DNA from: Azonexaceae bacterium
GTDB taxonomy: Bacteria > Pseudomonadota > Gammaproteobacteria > Burkholderiales > Rhodocyclaceae
Direction of reading: 5' to 3'
Assembly (NCBI GenBank): GCA_009469675.1
Contig: SSSZ01000032.1
Coordinates: 1 to 41,262, forward strand
Length of the DNA: 41,262 nucleotides
Part shown: positions 9,768 to 18,160 of the stretch, piece after piece
How the letters are laid out: every line of letters begins with the position of its first letter
How positions within the stretch are numbered: position 1 is the stretch's first letter
Notes under the pieces: model-generated
What the model was told of the DNA's origin: nothing
Databases searched by the model: none
What the model saw: the letters and a program-made list of their open reading frames with translations, nothing else
Program-made: the position numbers and the translations under genes

Positions 9768-10989
9768 GCGCCAGAGTCCGCGCTGTGGCCCCCCGGTGGG
9801 CGGCGGCGAATGCACCGGCGGCCCGCGCCATGGTGCCCCGGGCGGCAGCGTCGGCGAGCAATGCGCCGACCACCTGCCCCAACTCGCCGGCATCGGCGAC
9901 CCGGCGGGCGGCGCCGCAGGCCACGGCGTCGGCGGTGGCCTGGGCGAAATTGAACGTATGGGGGCCGACCAGAACCGGGCAGCCGCAGGCTGCCGCCTCG
10001 ATCAGATTCTGCCCCCCCAGGGGCAGCAGGCTCCCCCCGACGAAGGCCAGGTCCGCCGCGCCGTAGTACGCCGCCATCTCCCCCATGCTGTCGCCCAGCC
10101 AGACCCGCGTCCCGGCCTCGGGCAAGCCGGCGCTCCGCCGGGTGAACCCCAGGCCGGTGCGCGCCACCAGGGCGGCGACGGCGTCGAAGCGCTGGGGGTG
10201 GCGGGGCACGAGGATGAGCAGCACGTCGTCCGGCACCTGCTGCAGGGCCTCCAGAACCAGGGCCTCCTCGCCTTCCCGCGTGCTGGCGGCGAGCCAGACC
10301 GGGCGGTGGCCCAGGGCCTGGCGCCAAGCCCGGCCGAGGGCCAGCTTTTCCGCCGGCGGGGCGACGTCGAACTTGATATTGCCGCACACCGTCACGGCGG
10401 CAGCCCCGACGCCGCGCAAGCGCTCGGCGTCGCCTTCGGTCTGGGCGGCAACCCCGACCAGGCGGGCGAAGGCTGGCCCGGCCAGCGCGCCGAAGCGGCG
10501 GTAGCCGGTCGCCGAGCGGGGAGAAAGGCGGGCGTTGGCCAGCCCCACCGGAATACGGGCGGCAGCGGCGGCAGCGAGCAGGTTGGGCCAGATTTCGGTT
10601 TCCATGAGGATGCCCAGGCGGGGCTTGTAGTGGCGGAAAAAGCGCCGCGTCGCACCCGGGTAGTCGTAGGGCAGGTAGGCCTGCCATACCCGCTCGCCGA
10701 AGACTTGGCGGGCCGCTTCGCGACCCGTCGGCGTCATGCCGGTGAGCAGGACGGCGTGGTCGGGGTAGGCAGCGAGTAACCCGTCGACCAGGGGCTGGGC
10801 GGCCCGGGTTTCCCCCACCGATACGGCGTGGACCCAGATCACCGGCCGCCCCGGAGGCGGCCCGTAGAAGCCCCAGCGCTCCGCCAGGTGGTCAAGATAG
10901 GCCGGTTGGCTGCGGCTGCGCCAGAGCAGCCGCAGCCAGACCAGGGGGGCGCCCAGGTAGAGCAGCAGGCAGTAGAGCAGCCGGGGCAT
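9733..10989 (-). CDS. waaA: 3-deoxy-D-manno-octulosonic acid (Kdo) transferase WaaA
   Basis: WaaA transfers Kdo from CMP-Kdo to lipid IVA at the cytoplasmic face of the inner membrane, starting the LPS core. The 418 residues begin with a hydrophobic anchor (LLYCLLLYLGAPLVWLRLLW) and carry the family blocks HAVSVGET, ETEIWPNLL, LANARLSPRS and GGQNLIEAAACGCPVLVGP. The start overlaps the stop of waaC by one base (TGATG), so the two are coupled. The 3' end runs 35 bp into the end of tolC on the other strand, and no terminator is seen between them. Confidence 0.96.
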   Translation of the reverse strand: MPRLLYCLLLYLGAPLVWLRLLWRSRSQPAYLDHLAERWGFYGPPPGRPVIWVHAVSVGETRAAQPLVDGLLAAYPDHAVLLTGMTPTGREAARQVFGERVWQAYLPYDYPGATRRFFRHYKPRLGILMETEIWPNLLAAAAAARIPVGLANARLSPRSATGYRRFGALAGPAFARLVGVAAQTEGDAERLRGVGAAAVTVCGNIKFDVAPPAEKLALGRAWRQALGHRPVWLAASTREGEEALVLEALQQVPDDVLLILVPRHPQRFDAVAALVARTGLGFTRRSAGLPEAGTRVWLGDSMGEMAAYYGAADLAFVGGSLLPLGGQNLIEAAACGCPVLVGPHTFNFAQATADAVACGAARRVADAGELGQVVGALLADAAARGTMARAAGAFAAAHRGATARTLALISRWLDRAGR

Positions 10990-11942
10990 CAGCCGACGAC
11001 CGGGCGCAGCACGGCGAGGACCGCCTGCGGCGTCGGCGGCAGGTGGGGGCCGCCCAGGTTGCGGAAAAAGGCGCTGCCCACCACCCCGGTGAGTTCCGGC
11101 GCCGTTGCCGTGTACAGGGCGACGGTGGGAATCGCCAAGGCGGCGGCGAGATGGGTCAGGCCGGTATCGACGCCGACGCAGAGCCGGCTGGCGCCGATCA
11201 GTCCGGCCAGTTCGGCGATTCCCAGGGCCGGCGCGGCGACGGCGCCCGGGATGAGCGCGGCCATACGGGCGGCGCGCTCCCGTTCGGCGGCGCTGCCGCC
11301 GGGCAGCACGCAGCGAATGCCGGCCAGGGCTAGTTCGCGGCCGAGCAGGGTCCAGTTGGCTTCATCCCAGAGCTTGTCGTCGCGGCTGGTGGCGGTGAGC
11401 AGCACGGCGTAGGGCGCCGGCGGCAGCCAGTCGGCGGCCAAGGGGGGGGCGGCGATGCCGTAGTCGAGGGGCAGGTCGCCGGGGTAATCGAAGGCCGCCG
11501 CCGCCAGCCAGCGGTTGCGGTCTACGGCGTGGGCCGATTTCGGGATGGCGAAGGTCTCGTCGTAGAAGCGGGCGGCGAACGGCTCCCGCGCAGCCTCGGG
11601 GGCGTAGCCGCAGACCGGGCCGCGAGCCTGGCGCGCGATGACGGCGCTCTTGACGAGACCCTGGGTGTCGAGCACCACGTCGTAAGCGCCGGAGCGCAGA
11701 CGCTCGCGGAAGGCCTTGATTTCCCGCCAGGTGGCGGGCGAGAGCAGGGATTTGCGCCAGCGCCGGACGGCCACCGGCAACACCCGCTTGACCCCGGGGT
11801 GAAGGCGCGGAATGGCGGCGAAGCTTTCCTCGACGCACCAGTCGATCACCGGATTGGGAAGCCGTCGCACGAGGTCGCTGACCACCGGCAGATTGTGGAT
11901 GACGTCGCCGAGTGAGGAAGTTTTCACTAACAGAATGTTCAT
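10989..11942 (-). CDS. waaC: Lipopolysaccharide heptosyltransferase I WaaC
   Basis: WaaC adds the first L-glycero-D-manno-heptose to Kdo2-lipid A. The 317 residues show the family-9 glycosyltransferase pattern: the N-terminal ILLVKTSSLGDVIHNLPVVSD block, LDTQGLVKSA, and the C-terminal nucleotide-sugar region CVGVDTGLTHLAAALAIPTVALY. I chose the ATG at 11942, which begins exactly at the conserved N-terminus; the frame stays open 61 codons further but into the divergent glycosyltransferase gene. No Shine-Dalgarno sequence is visible. A possible -10 (TTTTAT) lies 6 bases before the ATG, so the message could be leaderless. Confidence 0.95.
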   Translation of the reverse strand: MNILLVKTSSLGDVIHNLPVVSDLVRRLPNPVIDWCVEESFAAIPRLHPGVKRVLPVAVRRWRKSLLSPATWREIKAFRERLRSGAYDVVLDTQGLVKSAVIARQARGPVCGYAPEAAREPFAARFYDETFAIPKSAHAVDRNRWLAAAAFDYPGDLPLDYGIAAPPLAADWLPPAPYAVLLTATSRDDKLWDEANWTLLGRELALAGIRCVLPGGSAAERERAARMAALIPGAVAAPALGIAELAGLIGASRLCVGVDTGLTHLAAALAIPTVALYTATAPELTGVVGSAFFRNLGGPHLPPTPQAVLAVLRPVVG

Positions 11943-11991
11943 CGGCGAATAAAATGGCGCGTTCGGATCGTTCGCAAAGTTGCGATTATAA

Positions 11992-12762
11992 ATGCCCCCT
12001 TCCCGCCAACCGCTTTCTGTCGTCATCATCACCCTGAATGCCGCGACGCAGTTGGCCGAATGTCTGGCCGCCGCGGCCTTTGCCGACGAGATACTGGTCG
12101 TCGATTCGGGCAGCATGGACGGCACGGTGGCCCTCGCCGAGGACGCCGGGGCGCGGGTCTTGCACCAGGACTGGCTGGGCTACGGCCCGCAAAAGCAGTT
12201 TGCCGTCGAACAGACCCGCCACGACTGGGTGCTCTGCCTCGACGCCGACGAAAGGGTGACCCCGGAGCTGCGCCGGGCCATCGAATCGGCCTTGGCCGCC
12301 CCCCGGTTCGGCGCCTACCGCTTTGCCCGCTGCAACCGCTTTCTCGGCCGCTACCTGCGCCACGGCGAGGGCTACCCCGACTGGAGCCTGCGCCTCTTCA
12401 ACCGCCGCCAGGGCCGCTGGTCGAAGGATCCGGTCCATGAAAAGGTCGAGGCCGCCGGGCCGGTGGGAACGCTGCCCGGCGACCTCCTCCACGACTCGGC
12501 GGAAACCCTGGCCGCCTATCTCGCCAAACAGAACCGCTACACCAGCCTCGCCGCCGACGCCGCCTACGCCGCCGGCAAGCGGGCCGGCTTCGCCCGCCTG
12601 GCCTTCAGCCCGGTCCTGCGCTTCGCCAAGTTCTACCTGCTCCGGCAAGGCTTCCGCGACGGCCTGCCCGGATTCATCCATATCGCCATCGGCTGCTTCA
12701 ACAGTTTCGCCAAGTATGCCAAGTTGCTGGAGCGGCAATGCTCCGGCGCCCCGCCGCGGTAA
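11992..12762 (+). CDS. Family 2 glycosyltransferase, LPS-core type (WaaE/KdtX-like)
   Basis: This 256-residue GT-A enzyme opens with SVVIITLNAATQLAECL and ILVVDSGSMDGT and has the metal-binding D-x-D in CLDADERV, then the WaaE-type acceptor region (YPDWSLRLFNRRQGRW, HEKVEA). WaaE-like enzymes add glucose to the LPS inner core. The exact sugar and acceptor here are not predictable, but the divergent waaC-waaA neighbours support a core role. The ATG at 11992 is the only usable start because an in-frame stop precedes it. No ribosome-binding site is seen. It is followed 30 bp later by the epimerase gene. Confidence 0.85.
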   Translation: MPPSRQPLSVVIITLNAATQLAECLAAAAFADEILVVDSGSMDGTVALAEDAGARVLHQDWLGYGPQKQFAVEQTRHDWVLCLDADERVTPELRRAIESALAAPRFGAYRFARCNRFLGRYLRHGEGYPDWSLRLFNRRQGRWSKDPVHEKVEAAGPVGTLPGDLLHDSAETLAAYLAKQNRYTSLAADAAYAAGKRAGFARLAFSPVLRFAKFYLLRQGFRDGLPGFIHIAIGCFNSFAKYAKLLERQCSGAPPR

Positions 12763-12792
12763 AATGATTACCTTTCCTGCTGGAACCCGCTC

Positions 12793-13800
12793 ATGAAAAT
12801 CCTCGTCACCGGCGCCGCCGGGTTTATCGGCATGACCACCTCCCTGCGCCTTCTGGCCCGGGGCGACCAGGTGGTCGGCCTCGACAATCTCAACGACTAT
12901 TACGAGGTCAGCCTCAAGGAAAACCGCCTCAAGCGCCTCACCGGCCACCCCAATTTCCGCTTTGTGAAACTGGACGTGGCCGACCGGCCCGGCATGGAGC
13001 GCCTTTTCGCCGAGGAGAAATTCGACCGGGTCATCCATCTGGCTGCCCAGGCCGGGGTCCGCTATTCCCTGAAGAACCCCCATGCCTATGTGGACAGCAA
13101 CATCGTCGGCTTCATGAACATCCTCGAAGGCTGCCGCCACAACCGCGTCGGCCACCTGGTCTACGCTTCCAGTTCAAGCGTTTATGGCGGCAACACCAAG
13201 ATGCCCTTCTCGGAGCACGACAGCGTCGACCACCCGGTCAGCCTCTACGCCGCCACCAAAAAGGCCAACGAACTGATGGCCCACACCTACAGCCACCTCT
13301 ACGGCCTGCCCACGACGGGGCTGCGCTTTTTTACCGTGTATGGTCCCTGGGGCCGCCCGGACATGGCGCTTTTCCTGTTCACCAAGGCCATCCTCGAAGG
13401 GCGGCCCATCGACGTGTTCAACTACGGCAAGATGCAGCGCGACTTCACCTACATCGACGACATCGTCGAGGGCGTCATCCGCGTCACGGACCGCAGCGCC
13501 GAAGCCAACCCCGGCTATGTGGCGGACGAGGCCGATCCGGCCAGCAGCAACGTCCCCTATCGGGTCTTCAACATCGGCAACCACAACCCGGTGCCCCTCA
13601 TGGATTTTATCGGCGCCATCGAGGAGGCCCTCGGTACGACCGCCGAGAAGAACCTGCTGCCCCTGCAGGACGGCGACGTCCCGGCAACCTACGCCGACAC
13701 CGAACTGCTGCAGGAGTGGGTGGGTTTTGCGCCGGCGACGTCGGTCAAGGAGGGCGTCGGCCGTTTCGTCGCCTGGTATCGCGATTACTACAAGGTCTGA
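12793..13800 (+). CDS. NAD-dependent epimerase, UDP-glucuronate 4-epimerase-like
   Basis: This is a 335-residue extended short-chain dehydrogenase. The NAD-binding GAAGFIG is at residues 7-13, followed by [20 protein letters not shown], the catalytic SSSSVYGG serine and the YAATK dyad. The block [20 protein letters not shown] is characteristic of UDP-glucuronate 4-epimerases (GAE/LspL type), which make UDP-galacturonate for envelope polysaccharides. A UDP-glucose 4-epimerase is less likely on those blocks. It lies between a glycosyltransferase gene and glmS, with 9 bp to glmS, so it is probably in one transcript with them. Confidence 0.87.
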   Translation: MKILVTGAAGFIGMTTSLRLLARGDQVVGLDNLNDYYEVSLKENRLKRLTGHPNFRFVKLDVADRPGMERLFAEEKFDRVIHLAAQAGVRYSLKNPHAYVDSNIVGFMNILEGCRHNRVGHLVYASSSSVYGGNTKMPFSEHDSVDHPVSLYAATKKANELMAHTYSHLYGLPTTGLRFFTVYGPWGRPDMALFLFTKAILEGRPIDVFNYGKMQRDFTYIDDIVEGVIRVTDRSAEANPGYVADEADPASSNVPYRVFNIGNHNPVPLMDFIGAIEEALGTTAEKNLLPLQDGDVPATYADTELLQEWVGFAPATSVKEGVGRFVAWYRDYYKV

Positions 13801-13809
13801 GGCAGAACT

Positions 13810-15633
13810 ATGTGCGGCATCGTCGCGGCGGCAGCTCGAAACAATATCGTCCCCGTCCTCATCGAGGGTTTGAAGAAGCTCGAATATCGGGGCTACGACT
13901 CGGCCGGCCTGGCGGCCATCGCCGGCAGCGGCATCGAGCGGGTGCGCTCGGTGGGGCGGGTGGCCGAACTGGAATCCCAGTCGGCGGCGCTTTCCAGCGT
14001 CACCGGCATCGCCCATACCCGCTGGGCCACCCACGGCGCTCCCAGCGAGCGAAACGCCCATCCCCATGTTTCCGGGAATATCGCCGTCGTCCATAACGGC
14101 ATCATCGAAAACTACGAAGCGCTCCGCGACGAACTCGCCGCCAAGGGCTACGTCTTCACCTCGGATACCGACACCGAAAGCATCGCCCACCTGGTTGAGG
14201 AGACCCTCAAGTCCGAACCCGATCTCTTCCCGGCGGTTCGCCTGGCCGCCCGCCGCCTGGTCGGCGCCTACGCCATCGCCGTCATCGACCGCCGCCAGCC
14301 CGGCCGGGTGGTGGTCGCCCGCGAAGGCTCGCCGCTCCTTCTGGGGCGCGGCGAAGGCGGCAACTACGCCGCTTCCGACGCCTCGGCGCTGCTCCAGGTC
14401 ACCCGCAACATGGTCTACCTGGAAAACGGCGACATCGCCGAACTGACTCCCGATTCCGTGCGCATCGTCGATTCCGCCGGCTGCGCCGTCGAGCGGCCGG
14501 TCACCGTGTCGCAACTGTCGGCCGACGCGGTCGAACTGGGCAAGTTCCGCCACTACATGCAGAAGGAAATCTTCGAGCAACCCGACGCCCTGGCCAACAC
14601 CCTGGAAATGGTGGGCGGCAGCAAGACCATCCAGCCCGGCATTTTCGGCGCCGAAGCCGCGGCAATATTGGGCGAAGCCCGTTCCATCCTGATCCTGGCC
14701 TGCGGCACCAGCTACCATTCGGGCCTCACCGCCCGCTACTGGCTCGAAGCTATCGCCGGCCTGCCCTGCACTGTCGAAATCGCCAGCGAATACCGCTACC
14801 GTACCTCGGTGGCCAACCCGGACCAGCTTGTCGTCGCCATCTCCCAATCCGGGGAAACCGCCGATACCCTGGCCGCCCTGCGCCACGCCAAATCCCTCGG
14901 CCAGGGCAAGACCCTGGCCATTTGCAACGTGCCGGAATCGGCCATCGTTCGGGATTCGGCCCTGCGCTTCATCACCCGGGCCGGCCCGGAGATCGGCGTC
15001 GCCTCGACCAAGGCCTTCACTACCCAGCTGGCGGCGCTTTTCCTGCTCACCCTGGTGCTCGCCAAGGTCCGCGGCCGTCTCGCTCCCGAGGCCGAAACTG
15101 CCTACCTGGAGCAGTTGCGCCACCTGCCGGTGGCCTTGCACAAGGTGCTCGAACTCGAACCGGCCATCGAAGCCTGGGCGCAAAAATTCGCCAACAAGCA
15201 CCACGCCCTCTTCCTCGGTCGCGGCCGCCACTATCCGATCGCCCTCGAAGGTGCCTTGAAGCTCAAGGAAATCTCCTATATCCACGCCGAAGCCTACCCG
15301 GCCGGGGAATTGAAACACGGCCCCCTGGCTCTGGTGGATCGGGAAATGCCGGTCATTTCCGTAGCCCCCAACGACACCCTGCTGGAAAAGCTGAAGAGCA
15401 ATCTGCAGGAAGTCCGCGCCCGGGGCGGTGAACTCTACGTCTTCGCCGACGCCGATTCGGAAATCCCCGAAACCGAAGGCGTGCACATCCTGCGCCTGCC
15501 TGAGCACTACGGCGAACTCTCTCCCATCCTCCACGTCGTGCCGCTCCAGCTACTCTCCTACCATGCAGCTCTGGTCAAGGGAACGGATGTGGACAAGCCG
15601 CGCAACCTGGCCAAGAGCGTCACCGTCGAGTGA
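13810..15633 (+). CDS. glmS: Glutamine-fructose-6-phosphate aminotransferase GlmS
   Basis: GlmS converts fructose-6-phosphate and glutamine to glucosamine-6-phosphate, the first step toward UDP-GlcNAc for peptidoglycan and LPS. The 607 residues start MCGIV, so C2 becomes the N-terminal nucleophile after methionine removal. The glutaminase domain ([27 protein letters not shown]) spans about 1-220. Two SIS isomerase domains follow ([45 protein letters not shown]), ending in KSVTVE. No glmS ribozyme was seen in the short upstream spacer. No Tn7 insertion is present at the usual attachment site after the gene. Confidence 0.98.
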   Translation: MCGIVAAAARNNIVPVLIEGLKKLEYRGYDSAGLAAIAGSGIERVRSVGRVAELESQSAALSSVTGIAHTRWATHGAPSERNAHPHVSGNIAVVHNGIIENYEALRDELAAKGYVFTSDTDTESIAHLVEETLKSEPDLFPAVRLAARRLVGAYAIAVIDRRQPGRVVVAREGSPLLLGRGEGGNYAASDASALLQVTRNMVYLENGDIAELTPDSVRIVDSAGCAVERPVTVSQLSADAVELGKFRHYMQKEIFEQPDALANTLEMVGGSKTIQPGIFGAEAAAILGEARSILILACGTSYHSGLTARYWLEAIAGLPCTVEIASEYRYRTSVANPDQLVVAISQSGETADTLAALRHAKSLGQGKTLAICNVPESAIVRDSALRFITRAGPEIGVASTKAFTTQLAALFLLTLVLAKVRGRLAPEAETAYLEQLRHLPVALHKVLELEPAIEAWAQKFANKHHALFLGRGRHYPIALEGALKLKEISYIHAEAYPAGELKHGPLALVDREMPVISVAPNDTLLEKLKSNLQEVRARGGELYVFADADSEIPETEGVHILRLPEHYGELSPILHVVPLQLLSYHAALVKGTDVDKPRNLAKSVTVE

Positions 15634-15764
15634 AGCGGTTCCAGCATCCGGCGCCTTGGGATTTGCCGCGTCGGCCAACCCGGCCCGGCCGGCTTAAGGC
15701 CGCCTTGGCGGCCCGGCCTCGCGCACTGCCGCGCCACCGGGCCAGGCACGCTGCGGTCCTCTGA
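15630..15764 (+). CDS. Possible 44-codon arginine-rich frame linking glmS and apaH
   Basis: A GTG overlaps the glmS stop (GTGA) and the frame runs without interruption to a TGA that overlaps the apaH ATG (TGATG). The product would be 44 residues, strongly basic (about a quarter arginine) and proline/alanine-rich. It could be a real coupled microprotein. Equally, in DNA this GC-rich, an open frame of this length can arise by chance, and no family is recognised. The 130-bp spacer otherwise shows only GC-rich partial hairpins. Confidence 0.25.
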   Translation: MKRFQHPAPWDLPRRPTRPGRLKAALAARPRALPRHRARHAAVL

Positions 15765-16594
15765 TGGCGACCTACGCCGTCGGCGACATTCAGGGGTGCT
15801 ACGACTCCTTCCGGCGGCTTCTCGACCTGTGCCGTTTCGATCCCGCGACGGATCGCCTCTGGCTGGTCGGCGATCTGGTCAACCGCGGCCCCCGCAACCG
15901 GGAGACCCTGCGCTTCGTCAAGGATCTGGGACCGGCAGCCCTGACCGTCCTGGGTAACCACGACCTCTATCTTCTGATGGTCGCCGAGGGCGGCGCCAAA
16001 TTCCGCGGCAAGGACGACACCCTGCAGGACGTTTTCGATGCCCCGGACTGCGCCGAACTCCTCGACTGGCTGCGGCGCCGGCCCTTGTGCCACGTCGAGG
16101 GCGACTACTGCCTGGTGCACGCCGGCCTGCTGCCGCAATGGACAGCGGCCCGGGCGCGGGAGCTGGCCGGTGAGGTCGAAGACGCCCTGGTCGGCCCTCG
16201 CTTCCGGGAATTCATCCTCAACCTCTGGGGCAGCGATCCGGCGGCCTGGTCCGACGGCCTGACCGGCTGGGCGCGGCTGCGGGTCATCGTCAACGCCATG
16301 ACCCGCATGCGCTTCTGCACGCCGGAGGGGGTAATGGAATTCCACAGCAAGGGCGAACTGGTCGAAGCGCCCCCCGGCCACGTGCCCTGGTTCGAGGCCC
16401 CCGGACGGTTGAGCGCCGAAAACGTCCTGGTCACCGGCCACTGGTCCGCCCTCGGACTCCGCTTGCAGCCCAATCTCCTGGCCCTCGATTCGGGGTGCCT
16501 CTGGGGGGGGCATCTGACGGCGCTACGGCTGGAGGACCGGCAGGTTTTTCAGGTCGATTGCTCGGCGGGGGAAGCCCGGCCCTTGAAGCAATAG
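15764..16594 (+). CDS. apaH: Symmetrical bis(5'-nucleosyl)-tetraphosphatase ApaH
   Basis: ApaH hydrolyses Ap4A to two ADP and removes NpnN caps from RNA 5' ends. The 276 residues carry the metallophosphatase motifs GDIQGC, GDLVNRGP, GNHD and the later histidines in LVHAGLLPQW and TGHWSALG, all intact. The length matches E. coli ApaH (280). The ATG lies at the end of a short basic reading frame that begins at the glmS stop. The last 164 bp overlap the convergent acyltransferase gene on the other strand. Confidence 0.96.
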   Translation: MATYAVGDIQGCYDSFRRLLDLCRFDPATDRLWLVGDLVNRGPRNRETLRFVKDLGPAALTVLGNHDLYLLMVAEGGAKFRGKDDTLQDVFDAPDCAELLDWLRRRPLCHVEGDYCLVHAGLLPQWTAARARELAGEVEDALVGPRFREFILNLWGSDPAAWSDGLTGWARLRVIVNAMTRMRFCTPEGVMEFHSKGELVEAPPGHVPWFEAPGRLSAENVLVTGHWSALGLRLQPNLLALDSGCLWGGHLTALRLEDRQVFQVDCSAGEARPLKQ

Positions 16595-17309
16595 ATTGAC
16601 GGGCGGCAGCGGCGACGATCCGTCGATCCTCACCGGCCAAGCCGACGGCCGGTGCCGCCACCAGACGGGCGATCAGTTGGTGGCGGCCGAGAATGGCGCG
16701 TAAGCAGCCACTCAGGGAAAGATCGCCGTCGTAGCGGGGGGCAAGGCTGCGCTCGCCGTCCGGTTCCCAGTAGGATATGGCCAGAGGAACCACCGGCCGG
16801 CCCGCGGCCAGCGCCGGCTGGATGAGGGCAGCGTGGAAAGGCAGTAGACGAGTGCCGTCGCTGGTCGTGCCTTCGGGGAAAACCGCAACGTGGTGGTCGG
16901 CGGCGAGCCGGGTAGCGATTTCCTGATTAATCAGGCGGGTGTGGCCGCGGCTGCCCCGCCGTAGGAACACCGTGTCATTTTTTTCCGCCAGCCAGCCGAT
17001 GACCGGCCAGCGCCGGACTTCTTCCTTGGCAACGAAGGCAGCGGGCAGGACGGCATTGACGACCAAGATGTCGAGCCAGGAGATGTGGTTGGCGACCAGC
17101 AGGCAGCCCGGGGGGGCGGCCGCCACGTCGGCGTCGAGCCGGACTCCGAGGGCGTCGAGCACATCCGCCGACCAGCGACGCCTGAAATTTTGCCGGACAG
17201 AGGGGGTTGCGCCGGGGTAGCAGCAAATCACCGTGGCGATGCCGCGCAGGAGCACGTAGGCCAGCCGCCAGCGGCGAATGCTGCGGATTAGAAAGCCGGT
17301 CCTGTTCAG
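16431..17309 (-). CDS. olsA: PlsC-type 1-acylglycerol-3-phosphate acyltransferase, probable OlsA
   Basis: This is a membrane-associated acyltransferase with the HX4D catalytic motif in NHISWLD and the phosphate-binding FPEGTT. Because it follows an OlsB-like acyltransferase directly, it fits OlsA, which adds the second acyl chain to make ornithine lipid; a general PlsC is the alternative. No ATG is available near the expected N-terminus. The most economical start is CTG at 17309, overlapping the olsB stop as CTGA and giving 292 residues. GTG at 17255 is the other option. The last 55 or so codons (proline/arginine-rich) run antisense through the end of apaH and do not look conserved, suggesting loss of an earlier stop. 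Confidence 0.78.
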   Translation of the reverse strand: MNRTGFLIRSIRRWRLAYVLLRGIATVICCYPGATPSVRQNFRRRWSADVLDALGVRLDADVAAAPPGCLLVANHISWLDILVVNAVLPAAFVAKEEVRRWPVIGWLAEKNDTVFLRRGSRGHTRLINQEIATRLAADHHVAVFPEGTTSDGTRLLPFHAALIQPALAAGRPVVPLAISYWEPDGERSLAPRYDGDLSLSGCLRAILGRHQLIARLVAAPAVGLAGEDRRIVAAAARQSIASRAGLPPPSNRPEKPAGPPAVAPSDAPPRGTPNRGPGDWAASGVRGRTSGR

Positions 17310-18079
17310 TCGGATTGCCCCAGGAAGTGTTTGGCGTAGCGGTTGTCGAGCCGTGCCATGGGAAGCAGGATAGGCAGGTCGGCGGTGTTGAAATCCGGAT
17401 CCCAGGCCGGTTCTCCGCAGATCCAGGCGCCGGCCCGAAGGTAGGCCCGGATGAGGGGCGGTGTTTCGGCCGCTTGGTCGCGCCGCAGGGCGGCCAGGGG
17501 GAGCGGGCAACGGGGAAAAACCCAGTATTCCGCCGGCCCGAGGTGCGAAGCTTGGCCGCTGGCAAGCCGATGGTACAGGCTGGCCGCCTGATGGCCTCCG
17601 TCGGCCATGCTTATTGAGGCGCAGCCGACGAGATAGTCGTAACGGTTTTCCCGCATGAAGCGGGCCAGACCAGCCCACAGCAGCGTAATGGTGGCGCCGG
17701 TGCGGTAGTCGCGGTGGACGCAGGAGCGGCCAATCTCCACCAGTCGCGGGCGCAGGTGGCGCAGGCGGGTGAGGTCGAATTCGCTTTCTGCATAGTAGCC
17801 AACGCGCTCGGCGCTATCCGGGGTCAGGATGCGGTAGGTGCCTACGGTTTCGCCGGAATCATCGTCCCGGACCACCAGGTGCCGGCAATAGGGATCGTAG
17901 AGGTCGTGGTCGACGCCCGGCGTCTGGGTCGGCAGGCGGGCACCCAGTTCGCCGGCGAAGACCTGGTAGCGTAGGCGTTGCGCTTCGAGGATTGCTGCCT
18001 CGCCGTGGGCGAGGCTCACCGACAATTTGGGTCTGGCGGGACGGAGCCGGGCTTGGGATTGTGCGTCAAGTTGTTCCAT
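17306..18079 (-). CDS. olsB: GNAT-type N-acyltransferase, probable OlsB (ornithine lipid synthesis)
   Basis: The 257 residues match the OlsB/hemolysin-like acyltransferase fold: RLRYQVFAGELGA near the start, a central VEIGRSCVHRDYRTGATITLLWAGL acyl-donor block at about residues 125-149, and YLVGCASI. OlsB attaches a 3-hydroxyacyl chain from acyl-ACP to ornithine, giving lyso-ornithine lipid. The ATG at 18079 has TGGGGA upstream. An in-frame ATG at 18109 lies within a perfect inverted repeat. The next gene is an OlsA-like acyltransferase with overlapping stop and start. Neighbour and motif together make the call; activity is inferred. Confidence 0.8.
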   Translation of the reverse strand: MEQLDAQSQARLRPARPKLSVSLAHGEAAILEAQRLRYQVFAGELGARLPTQTPGVDHDLYDPYCRHLVVRDDDSGETVGTYRILTPDSAERVGYYAESEFDLTRLRHLRPRLVEIGRSCVHRDYRTGATITLLWAGLARFMRENRYDYLVGCASISMADGGHQAASLYHRLASGQASHLGPAEYWVFPRCPLPLAALRRDQAAETPPLIRAYLRAGAWICGEPAWDPDFNTADLPILLPMARLDNRYAKHFLGQSD

Positions 18080-18080
18080 G

Positions 18081-18110
18081 TTTGTTCCCCAGGATGAATT
18101 GGGGAACAAA
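18081..18110 (-). promoter_or_regulatory. Hairpin that would sequester the olsB ribosome-binding site
   Basis: Perfect 11-bp arms TTTGTTCCCCA and TGGGGAACAAA flank an 8-base loop. On the minus strand the second arm contains the TGGGGA ribosome-binding site and ends just before the ATG at 18079. In RNA the stem would hide that site; in DNA it could equally be an operator. No T-run follows, so it is not a typical terminator. Confidence 0.6.
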
Positions 18111-18160
18111 TCTAGCGACGACCGGTTACACCGCCATTGAAGCCTTGTTACCGGAGCGTT

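Noticed and set aside
13174-15534. Antisense frame of about 786 codons over the epimerase and glmS
   Set aside because: It spans two real genes and the spacer between them, which no gene would be expected to do; it is a shadow of GC-rich third positions.
15634-15763. Tn7 attachment or insertion after glmS
   Set aside because: The conserved glmS end is present but apaH follows within 130 bp, and no transposon end or target duplication is visible.
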